Source of the DNA: CACEUX01 sp964404235
GTDB taxonomy: Bacteria; Fidelibacterota; Marinisomatia; Marinisomatales; UBA1611
DNA: 19,943 nucleotides
Direction: 5' to 3'
NCBI GenBank assembly: GCA_964404235.1
Contig: CAYOJL010000037.1
Coordinates: 1 to 19,943 of the forward strand
Shown: piece after piece, positions 1-5,684 of the stretch
Position numbering within the stretch: position 1 is the first letter of the stretch
Layout: each line of letters begins with the position of its first letter
Translations under genes and position numbers: made by a program
Notes under the pieces: model-generated
The model's input: the letters and a program-made list of their open reading frames with translations, nothing else
Databases searched by the model: none
What the model was told of the DNA's origin: nothing

Positions 1-575
1 TTGATGCACTATTTGATGTAGATGTGACAGATTTTTTTGAACTTCCTGCTGATGAAAATGTAATGGATAAAAAAGACTCGGCCAATATCATACTAGAATC
101 CATCCAAGCTATCTATATTCCAATAAGACCTGAAGAATTAACATATATTGGTACTCAATTGCCTTTGTACAATTTAAATACAATGTTATTTGGAAATGAG
201 AATTGGTTAGATATGGGTTTATTGAACCAAGAGGTGATTGGCCCTCACGTTTCAGGTATGCGTGTTATTTCAGATGTGAATTCTGCTATATCCAATGGTA
301 ATCAAGATACATTTTCAAATTATTTTTCTCTCGCTCAAGATCATGCAGCTTTTATAGAGTCGGTTGCTTCACATCATATTTTGAAACGTAGACAGTTTTT
401 AGCAAAGCTTCGGCAACATCCTGGCTATTTTGGCGAACATACATCTATAATATTTTTTGGAAAGAATAGTAATGAAAATGGGTCGGCCCAAGTATTAGAA
501 TACTCTAACAAGAAATTAAAGAACCTTGGTATTTATGATGGAATAAAATATAATAATGAAGTTGGAAAAAGATAA
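1..575 (+). CDS. Unrecognised protein, 3' part only
   Basis: The frame is already open at the left edge: codons from base 3 read D-A-L-F-D-V-D without a stop into the GTG at 24, so the gene very likely begins upstream of the window and the GTG need not be its start. About 190 residues are visible. The N-terminal part is acidic (FFELPADE), the middle contains a PIRPEELTYIGTQLPLYNLNT stretch split by conserved-looking prolines, and the end is lysine/asparagine-rich. I see no transmembrane helix, no signal peptide (the true N-terminus is absent) and no catalytic motif I can name. The stop (TAA, 573-575) lies 20 nt inside the following laccase-domain gene, so the two are probably translationally coupled. 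Function unknown; the coding call itself is firm because the frame is long, uninterrupted and co-directional with its neighbours. Confidence 0.75.
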   Translation, partial: DALFDVDVTDFFELPADENVMDKKDSANIILESIQAIYIPIRPEELTYIGTQLPLYNLNTMLFGNENWLDMGLLNQEVIGPHVSGMRVISDVNSAISNGNQDTFSNYFSLAQDHAAFIESVASHHILKRRQFLAKLRQHPGYFGEHTSIIFFGKNSNENGSAQVLEYSNKKLKNLGIYDGIKYNNEVGKR

Positions 576-1248
576 CTGGTTAGAAATTTCAACTAGTTTC
601 ACTAATCCAAGTATCAAAGCTAGATTCAGTTTAAGATCATTCCCCATGGATCAAGTAGAAAGTAGAAAGTCTTTTGCTAATTCAGTTGGTTTTGGTTCTA
701 AAGATCTTATTATTCCTGAACAAACGCATTCAAATAATGTGATTTTTTCTCAAAGCCCTGGTAGAATACCTAATTGTGATGGTGTTTTTTCTAATCATAC
801 TGATTATGTATGTTCTATCCAGGTTGCAGACTGCATGCCTGTCTTTTTTGCTCATAGATCAAAATTAGTTTTTGGTATAGTACACGCTGGTTGGAGGGGA
901 CTTGTAAATGGTATTTTTCGCAAATCAGTATCTACTTTATTAAATAAGAAATTTAATTTAATAGATTTTGAAATTATTATAGGCCCATCTATTCAAGCCT
1001 GTTGTTTTGAAGTTAGGAAAGATGTTTTAGATCAATTTGATCCTCAATTTGTAACTCCTAAAGGCGATGGTCAGTTTCAAGTAGACCTCCAGCAATTAGC
1101 GCTTAATGAATTGAGCCAGTTGGGATATGATAATAGGAAAATACATATAATGCCTGATTGTACTTTTTGTCTTGAATCTCAATATTATTCTTATCGTCGC
1201 AATGGGGAAAAAGCGGGACGTATGATTGGTTTAATAGGTATAAAATAA
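556..1248 (+). CDS. pgeF: Laccase-domain (PgeF/YfiH-type) purine nucleoside / peptidoglycan-editing enzyme
   Basis: A 230-residue protein of the YfiH/YlmD/LACC1 family. Seen directly: QTHS with His58, ADCMP with Cys93 and HAGWRG with His110. The 35- and 17-residue spacings match the zinc site known for this family (His-Cys-His). IGPSIQACCFEV around residues 143-152 and a C-terminal YSYRRNGEKAGR segment are also family hallmarks. Members have been described as polyphenol oxidases, as purine nucleoside phosphorylase/adenosine deaminase enzymes, and in E. coli as PgeF, which removes mis-incorporated peptidoglycan precursors; which activity applies here cannot be read from sequence. It is cytoplasmic, with no signal peptide. 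The ATG at 556 overlaps the preceding gene by 20 nt and has no good Shine-Dalgarno, fitting coupled translation. The neighbouring uppP makes a cell-wall role attractive, but that is inference. Confidence 0.9.
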   Translation: MKLEKDNWLEISTSFTNPSIKARFSLRSFPMDQVESRKSFANSVGFGSKDLIIPEQTHSNNVIFSQSPGRIPNCDGVFSNHTDYVCSIQVADCMPVFFAHRSKLVFGIVHAGWRGLVNGIFRKSVSTLLNKKFNLIDFEIIIGPSIQACCFEVRKDVLDQFDPQFVTPKGDGQFQVDLQQLALNELSQLGYDNRKIHIMPDCTFCLESQYYSYRRNGEKAGRMIGLIGIK

Positions 1249-1264
1249 TCAGGTTCCTATTATT

Positions 1265-1270
1265 TATAAT
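1265..1270 (+). promoter_or_regulatory. Possible -10 element ahead of uppP
   Basis: A perfect TATAAT lies in the 49-nt gap between the laccase-domain gene and uppP, 28 nt before the uppP ATG. No convincing -35 hexamer sits 16-18 nt upstream, and in DNA this AT-rich the hexamer can occur by chance. It is the only gap in the first 4.4 kb large enough for a promoter. Confidence 0.25.
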
Positions 1271-1297
1271 GCTCCTATAAATTCCCATACTATTGTT

Positions 1298-2065
1298 ATG
1301 ACAATCATTGATGGTATTATACTCGGGATTATTCAGGGTGTCACTGAATTTTTACCAATTAGCAGTTCTGGTCACCTTGTAATTGCACAAGAGTTACTTG
1401 GAATTAAACAACCAGGTAATCAATTTGAGATTCTAGTGCATATGGGTACACTAGCTAGTATAATAGTGATATTCTTTGATGATATTAGATTTTTATTTTT
1501 ATCAATCAATAAAAAAGGAACGCAAAAATTTATCTCATATATTATCATTGGTACCATTCCCGCAGTTTTATTAGGTCTTGGTTTTAAAGATACATTAGAA
1601 TCATTATTTGAAAATACTTATTACGTGGGATGTGCTCTGATCTTTACAGGAATCATTCTTTTTACTTCCAATAATGTTAAACGAATGGAAAAAGATAATT
1701 CATATCATAAATCATTTCTTATTGGTATTGCTCAGGCATTGGCTATTATACCAGGAATTTCTAGAAGTGGTATGACTATAAGTTGTGCTCTATTGTTAGG
1801 CCTCAGTGCAAAGGAATCTGCTAGGTTCTCTTTTTTACTTGCGATACCCGTAATATTTGGTGCAGGGTTACTAATGGCCTTAGATATTGATGATGGTTTG
1901 CAAATTGAGCCTGCAGTTGCATTAGCTGGATTGATTAGTTCATTTATTATAGGCATCATTGCTCTTAAATGGTTACTTGACTTGTTGCAAGATGGCAAGT
2001 TACACTATTTTGGAGTATATTGTTTTTTTGTTGGTACATTAACATTTTTTTATAAATGGATCTAA
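1298..2065 (+). CDS. uppP: Undecaprenyl-diphosphatase (bacitracin-resistance protein type)
   Basis: Dephosphorylates undecaprenyl diphosphate to the monophosphate so the lipid carrier can be reused for peptidoglycan and surface-glycan synthesis. The 255-residue length is typical of the BacA/UppP family. Both signature motifs are intact: GVTEFLPISSSGH at residues 14-26 (including the catalytic Glu17 region and His26) and PGISRSGMT at 152-160 with Arg156. The rest is a chain of hydrophobic helices, consistent with a polytopic inner-membrane protein; the last helix ends just before the stop. The ATG at 1298 gives exactly the usual N-terminus (a short lead into the GIIxG-Q-G motif), although no Shine-Dalgarno is visible. 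The stop overlaps the next gene by 10 nt. It supplies carrier lipid that the glycan genes downstream in this window would also need. Confidence 0.97.
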   Translation: MTIIDGIILGIIQGVTEFLPISSSGHLVIAQELLGIKQPGNQFEILVHMGTLASIIVIFFDDIRFLFLSINKKGTQKFISYIIIGTIPAVLLGLGFKDTLESLFENTYYVGCALIFTGIILFTSNNVKRMEKDNSYHKSFLIGIAQALAIIPGISRSGMTISCALLLGLSAKESARFSFLLAIPVIFGAGLLMALDIDDGLQIEPAVALAGLISSFIIGIIALKWLLDLLQDGKLHYFGVYCFFVGTLTFFYKWI

Positions 2066-3519
2066 TTAGTTTTATATTTATTCTTTACCTTTGCTTTTTA
2101 ATGGCAGTTGGTGCATGGACTTTCCGGTATAATAATACCCAAGAAGATTATCTTTTAGCTGGAAGGAAACTAGGACCATGGGTCACTGCATTTTCTGAAA
2201 GAGCCTCGGGGGAATCAGCGTGGTTGCTTTTAGCTCTGCCAGGTGCTGCAATTACTATTGGGATGGGTGAATTATGGTCTGTATTAGGTATTATAATTGG
2301 AATTATTTGCTCTTGGTACCTGATAGCAGAAAAATTACGTCAGCAAACTGAAAAATATAATGCACTTACGATTCCAGAATATCTGCATCGACGTTTTAAT
2401 GATACCTCGAATGTAATTCGGATCTTTTCGGCATTTATAATAGCATTTTTCTTCCTTTTTTATGTTTCTGCCCAGTTCCATGCTTCAGGTAAAGTACTCA
2501 ACTCATTATTTAATTTAAAGCCATTGGTTGGGATATCAATTGGAGCTACGGTCATTATAATTTACACTTTATTGGGTGGCTTCCTTGCTGTTGCATGGAC
2601 TGATTTAATTCAGGGTATATTGATGATAGGAACATTAGTAATCTTACCACTAGTAGGCTTTATTGAATTATCTAATTCGGAACAATCGATCATGGATGGT
2701 CTTCGTTCAGCCAGTTTAATATTTGGGAATAATAATGAATCCTTGGTAAGCGGACAAAAAGGCTTTGCAGCACTCATTCTTGCGCTAGGTGGACTAAGTT
2801 GGGGGTTTGGATATCTAGGACAGCCACATTTGGTTATTCGGTATATGGCCATAAGAAGTTCAGAAGAAGTTACATTGGCAAGAAAAATTGCTATTGGTTG
2901 GGCAATTCCTGGAATAACTGGAGCTTTTTTTGTTGGAATTGTGGCAATGATGTATTTTGGACCAGCTTATTTTCAGACTGTAGATCCAGAACAATCAATG
3001 CCAATTCTGGCCAGCGAACTATTGCACCCTGTAATTGCTGGATTATTTATTTCAGGAGCAGTTGCAGCTATGATGTCTACTGCAGACTCTCAGCTTTTAG
3101 TATCAGCCTCTGCAGTAACAGAAGATTTTTACCATCAATTCCTCAATAAAGATATATCTGATAAGAATTTGGTAAAACTAAGTCGATTTATGATTATAAT
3201 CCTTGGTCTTATTGCATATTGCATTGCGTTGTATTCAGAGATCAAAGGTAGAAATATTTTTGGAGTCGTGAGTTATGCTTGGAGCGGATTAGGATCTGCA
3301 TTTGGTCCTGTTTTAGTTATGACACTCTGGTGGGAAAAAACATCACGCATGGGTGTTATTTTAGGTCTTGTTACAGGATTCCTGACTACCATTATATGGG
3401 CAAATATTCCAGAATTGAGAGCTATAATGACAGAGCGATTATCAAGTTTTGTCTTTGCATTTTTAGTAGTTTATATAATTAGCTATTATTATCCAGATGA
3501 GACTAAGAGAAGCGATTAA
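2056..3519 (+). CDS. Sodium:solute symporter, PutP (proline)-like
   Basis: A 487-residue polytopic protein of the solute:sodium symporter (SSS) family, closest in pattern to the sodium/proline symporter PutP. Seen: DYLLAGRKLGPWVTAFS near residues 31-47, FHASGKVL, LLGGFLAVAWTDLIQG, GQPHLVIRYMA, and MMSTADSQLLVSASAVTED with Ser341 and Thr342 aligned to the Na2-site Ser340/Thr341 of E. coli PutP. About 12-13 hydrophobic segments fit the family fold. One key difference: the segment that reads ASDMSGW in E. coli PutP reads ASGESAW here (residues 50-56), so the essential Asp55 equivalent is Gly52 and a Glu follows it. The substrate is therefore uncertain; proline or another small amino acid is an inference. 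The ATG at 2056 overlaps uppP by 10 nt, and the gene's end overlaps holA by 23 nt. Confidence 0.9.
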   Translation: MDLISFIFILYLCFLMAVGAWTFRYNNTQEDYLLAGRKLGPWVTAFSERASGESAWLLLALPGAAITIGMGELWSVLGIIIGIICSWYLIAEKLRQQTEKYNALTIPEYLHRRFNDTSNVIRIFSAFIIAFFFLFYVSAQFHASGKVLNSLFNLKPLVGISIGATVIIIYTLLGGFLAVAWTDLIQGILMIGTLVILPLVGFIELSNSEQSIMDGLRSASLIFGNNNESLVSGQKGFAALILALGGLSWGFGYLGQPHLVIRYMAIRSSEEVTLARKIAIGWAIPGITGAFFVGIVAMMYFGPAYFQTVDPEQSMPILASELLHPVIAGLFISGAVAAMMSTADSQLLVSASAVTEDFYHQFLNKDISDKNLVKLSRFMIIILGLIAYCIALYSEIKGRNIFGVVSYAWSGLGSAFGPVLVMTLWWEKTSRMGVILGLVTGFLTTIIWANIPELRAIMTERLSSFVFAFLVVYIISYYYPDETKRSD

Positions 3520-4471
3520 CGATATAAAAAAAGGAGTTATACATCCTGTTTATTTGTTAAAAGGAGATGACCATTTTCTTCAAAATTTCTTTATAAATAA
3601 ATTAGAAAAAGAACTTTTTGTTGATCAGCCAGCAAATAGGATGCTAATGTTGCCAGATGAAATCAAAGGTAAAGAAATTATTGATCAACTTACAACGATT
3701 GATCTGTTTTCTGAGAAAAAACTATTTATTATAAGAGAGCCACAGAAATTAAAGGGTAAAGCTTCATTAGATCTTATTTCAATATGTAAAGAATCAATGG
3801 ACAATAATTTTCTTATATTGGTCAGTGATGATTATATCCTAAAATCATCATTTTTTAAAAAAATTGAAACTTTTATCAACCCAATTGATGTTCAAACACC
3901 CTTTAAATATGATATGAAAAAATGGGCTAGTTATTTAATAAAAAAAAGAGGAAAAACCGCTGCTGGTAATGTGCAACAAGCCCTAGTAGATATGGCTGGA
4001 GATTCTGTAGCTCACTTAGACAATGAAATAGAGAAGATCTGTCTTTTAATTGATAATAGAAGCAATATTGAGATTGAAGATGTTGAAAAGTTCTCAGGCT
4101 GGAAGAGAGATAGACAGCGTTGGGAATTATTAACGGCACTAGCTGAAAAAGATTTTTCGAAGGCTATAAAACTTGGTAAAACTATTATAAATAAGCATGA
4201 ATCTATGATTTCTCTACTCTATCCTTTGACTTCCTTATTTCAGGAAATGTTATTCTTTAAAATGAAAAAAGGAACTTTTAAAGAACATAGTGGTTACACA
4301 GCTATACCACCATCATTAAAGAAGCGTATACCGCAATTATCAAGGCAGTTTTCTATTGAAGCGTTGCAATCTGCGCTTATAATGCTGGGGGATATTGATA
4401 AAAGACAAAAATCAGCATTTTCTAAAGATGAAACAGAACTCATCCATTTCATTGGACATGTCATTGGATAA
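3497..4471 (+). CDS. holA: DNA polymerase III subunit delta (clamp loader)
   Basis: The delta subunit opens the beta sliding clamp as part of the clamp-loader complex during replication. The 324-residue length is right for HolA. The N-terminus carries the family pattern PVYLLKGDDHFLQ (residues 17-29), followed by DLFSEKKLFIIREPQKLKG and then a lid-like helical region with LDNEIEKICLLI near residues 175-186, as in HolA proteins. As expected for delta, no functional Walker A P-loop is visible. The predicted C-terminal domain (about 205-320) is helical. The start at 3497 gives a standard HolA N-terminus and overlaps the symporter by 23 nt. Its end overlaps the sigma-factor gene by 14 nt. I see nothing odd inside the coding region. 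Confidence 0.93.
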   Translation: MRLREAINDIKKGVIHPVYLLKGDDHFLQNFFINKLEKELFVDQPANRMLMLPDEIKGKEIIDQLTTIDLFSEKKLFIIREPQKLKGKASLDLISICKESMDNNFLILVSDDYILKSSFFKKIETFINPIDVQTPFKYDMKKWASYLIKKRGKTAAGNVQQALVDMAGDSVAHLDNEIEKICLLIDNRSNIEIEDVEKFSGWKRDRQRWELLTALAEKDFSKAIKLGKTIINKHESMISLLYPLTSLFQEMLFFKMKKGTFKEHSGYTAIPPSLKKRIPQLSRQFSIEALQSALIMLGDIDKRQKSAFSKDETELIHFIGHVIG

Positions 4472-4934
4472 ACAACATTCAACATTTGTTTATACAGATG
4501 AGCAACTCATAGGTCGTTTTCAATCAGGAGATGAAGGCGCTTATATCGAATTAGTAAATCGCTATAAGGATAGGCTAATTAATTTTGTATATCAGTTTTT
4601 AGGAGATATTGAACAAGCTGAAGATGTTGTTCAGGATACTATGTTAAAGCTTTATGAAAAAAAACATTATTATCGTGAGATTGCAAAATTTTCAACTTGG
4701 ATCTATACTATTGCACGCAACCTTGCCAATACAGAACTAAGGAAAAGAAAAAGACGTAAAACAACATATTTAAGTCGAATGACTCGAGAGGAACGTGAAT
4801 ATGAGATTCCTGCAGTGCAGCCAAACCTAGACCAAAATTTACAGAATGAGTTTATTAGGGAACGTATCCAAGAAGCGATTAAAAAATTACCAGAACATTC
4901 TAAGAGCGTAATAATCTTAAGAGATAATCAGTAA
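4458..4934 (+). CDS. ECF-type RNA polymerase sigma factor, truncated by an in-frame TAA
   Basis: From the ATG at 4458 the product is 158 residues. Residues about 14-101 form sigma region 2: DEQLIGRFQSGDEGAY, DIEQAEDVVQDTMLKLY and FSTWIYTIARNLA are the classic core-binding and -10 recognition segments. Residues from about 133 begin region 4 (RIQEAIKKLPEHSKSVIILRDNQ). A TAA at 4932-4934 then stops translation exactly where the helix-turn-helix should begin. The next 36 codons, in the same frame, encode the missing HTH (see the next entry). As it stands, the product could bind core polymerase but would lack the -35 recognition helix. An upstream ATG at 4395 would give 21 more residues buried in holA. 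I prefer 4458, which overlaps holA by 14 nt and begins at the normal family boundary, though no clear Shine-Dalgarno supports it. Type could equally be pseudogene. Confidence 0.85.
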   Translation: MSLDKQHSTFVYTDEQLIGRFQSGDEGAYIELVNRYKDRLINFVYQFLGDIEQAEDVVQDTMLKLYEKKHYYREIAKFSTWIYTIARNLANTELRKRKRRKTTYLSRMTREEREYEIPAVQPNLDQNLQNEFIRERIQEAIKKLPEHSKSVIILRDNQ

Positions 4935-5045
4935 CTTTCTTATGATGATATCAGTAATATAGTTGGTGTACCTCTTGGTACTGTCAAATCCCGAATAAAT
5001 AGAGCAAGACTACAATTGCAAGCAGAACTACAAGACTTAAAATAA
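4935..5045 (+). pseudogene. Sigma region-4 helix-turn-helix cut off by the stop codon
   Basis: Reading on in the sigma frame after the TAA gives LSYDDISNIVGVPLGTVKS followed by RINRARLQLQ and a natural TAA at 5043-5045. This is a textbook ECF region-4 HTH with the conserved GTVKSR-x-x-RAR end. Joined to the upstream part the protein would be 195 residues, a normal ECF size. No in-frame ATG, GTG or TTG lies between the stop and the HTH (the first TTG is near its end), so independent reinitiation in this frame is unlikely. The frame has no other lesion. Confidence 0.85.
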
Positions 5046-5049
5046 TTAT

Positions 5050-5054
5050 AGGAG
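5050..5054 (+). promoter_or_regulatory. Ribosome binding site of the anti-sigma gene
   Basis: AGGAG, one of the few clear Shine-Dalgarno sequences in the window. It lies 9 nt before a TTG (5064) and 12 nt before an ATG (5067), so either could be the start. The anti-sigma gene can be initiated on its own even if the sigma factor terminates early. Confidence 0.6.
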
Positions 5055-5066
5055 TTAATAATATTG

Positions 5067-5609
5067 ATGAATCGCTACCAGTTTGAAGATTTAATATCAG
5101 AGTATATTGAGAATGAACTTTCCTTGTCAAAACGGAAGGAGTTTGAATCCTATCTGGAAAATAATCCAGATGCGTTAGAGTTGGTTAATGCTATACGATT
5201 AAATATCGAAAAAGCAGGAACCTTACCAAAAATCAAAACGAGTTCAAAATTCAATGATCGGCTATTAAATCGAATAAAATTAGAAACTGATGAAAGAAAA
5301 AGTGGATTACCGATCAAGGGACTAATATTTGGTTTTACACCCATCCATGCATCAATGATGACGGGTCTATTAATTGCATTTGTTTTTATTAACATACAGC
5401 TTTTCAAGCCATCTTTAGATATGATAGATTCAAAAAATCTATATACAACAAATGAAGAATTAACTGATCCTGTTCCAAATCCTTCATTGAATATCCAAGA
5501 TTTTCATAAAGCACATCTTGCTGATACGCAAGATGACTCTATGCTTACTGATTCTGTCAATCGATCTAAGAAAGATTTTTCTAAGAAGATTCAATTTGTT
5601 AATGATTAG
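5067..5609 (+). CDS. Membrane-anchored anti-sigma factor-like protein
   Basis: A 180-residue protein starting 21 nt after the sigma frame ends. Residues 1-45 (FEDLISEYIENELSLSKRKE) resemble the N-terminal anti-sigma domain that holds an ECF sigma: a short acidic helix, then a helix ending in a spacer. The zinc motif of the ZAS family (H-x3-C-x2-C) is absent, since this region has neither Cys nor a suitably placed His. A single transmembrane helix lies at about 93-112, leaving about 68 residues outside the membrane, polar and without a recognisable sensor fold. The topology (cytoplasmic N-terminus, one helix, periplasmic tail) is that of transmembrane anti-sigma factors. The assignment rests on position next to the sigma gene plus architecture, not on strong motifs. 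The TTG at 5064 is an alternative start that adds one residue. Confidence 0.7.
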   Translation: MNRYQFEDLISEYIENELSLSKRKEFESYLENNPDALELVNAIRLNIEKAGTLPKIKTSSKFNDRLLNRIKLETDERKSGLPIKGLIFGFTPIHASMMTGLLIAFVFINIQLFKPSLDMIDSKNLYTTNEELTDPVPNPSLNIQDFHKAHLADTQDDSMLTDSVNRSKKDFSKKIQFVND

Positions 5610-5637
5610 TAAATTATAAATTTCCCAAACAGGTTTT

Positions 5638-5680
5638 AATCCCCGTCCAATCTTGCTAATTTTACTGACGGGGATTTTTA
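5638..5680 (+). terminator. Intrinsic terminator after the sigma/anti-sigma pair
   Basis: A perfect 10-bp inverted repeat, AATCCCCGTC (5638-5647) against GACGGGGATT (5667-5676), encloses a 19-nt loop and is followed by a T run ending at 5679. The stem has six G/C pairs in strongly AT-rich surroundings, which makes chance unlikely. It ends only about 5 nt before the ATG of the following diguanylate cyclase gene. Confidence 0.8.
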
Positions 5681-5684
5681 TATT

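Noticed and set aside
2799..3149. Plus-strand open frame nested inside the symporter, cysteine- and tryptophan-rich.
   Set aside because: Its composition is that of an out-of-frame reading of membrane-helix codons; the symporter frame carries the family motifs throughout.
4395..4457. Upstream ATG giving a longer N-terminus for the sigma factor.
   Set aside because: The added residues lie wholly in the holA coding region in another frame and extend beyond the usual ECF start.
4932..4934. Reassignment of TAA to a sense codon across the genome.
   Set aside because: uppP, holA, yajC, def and many other genes here end normally at TAA, with the next gene beginning right there.
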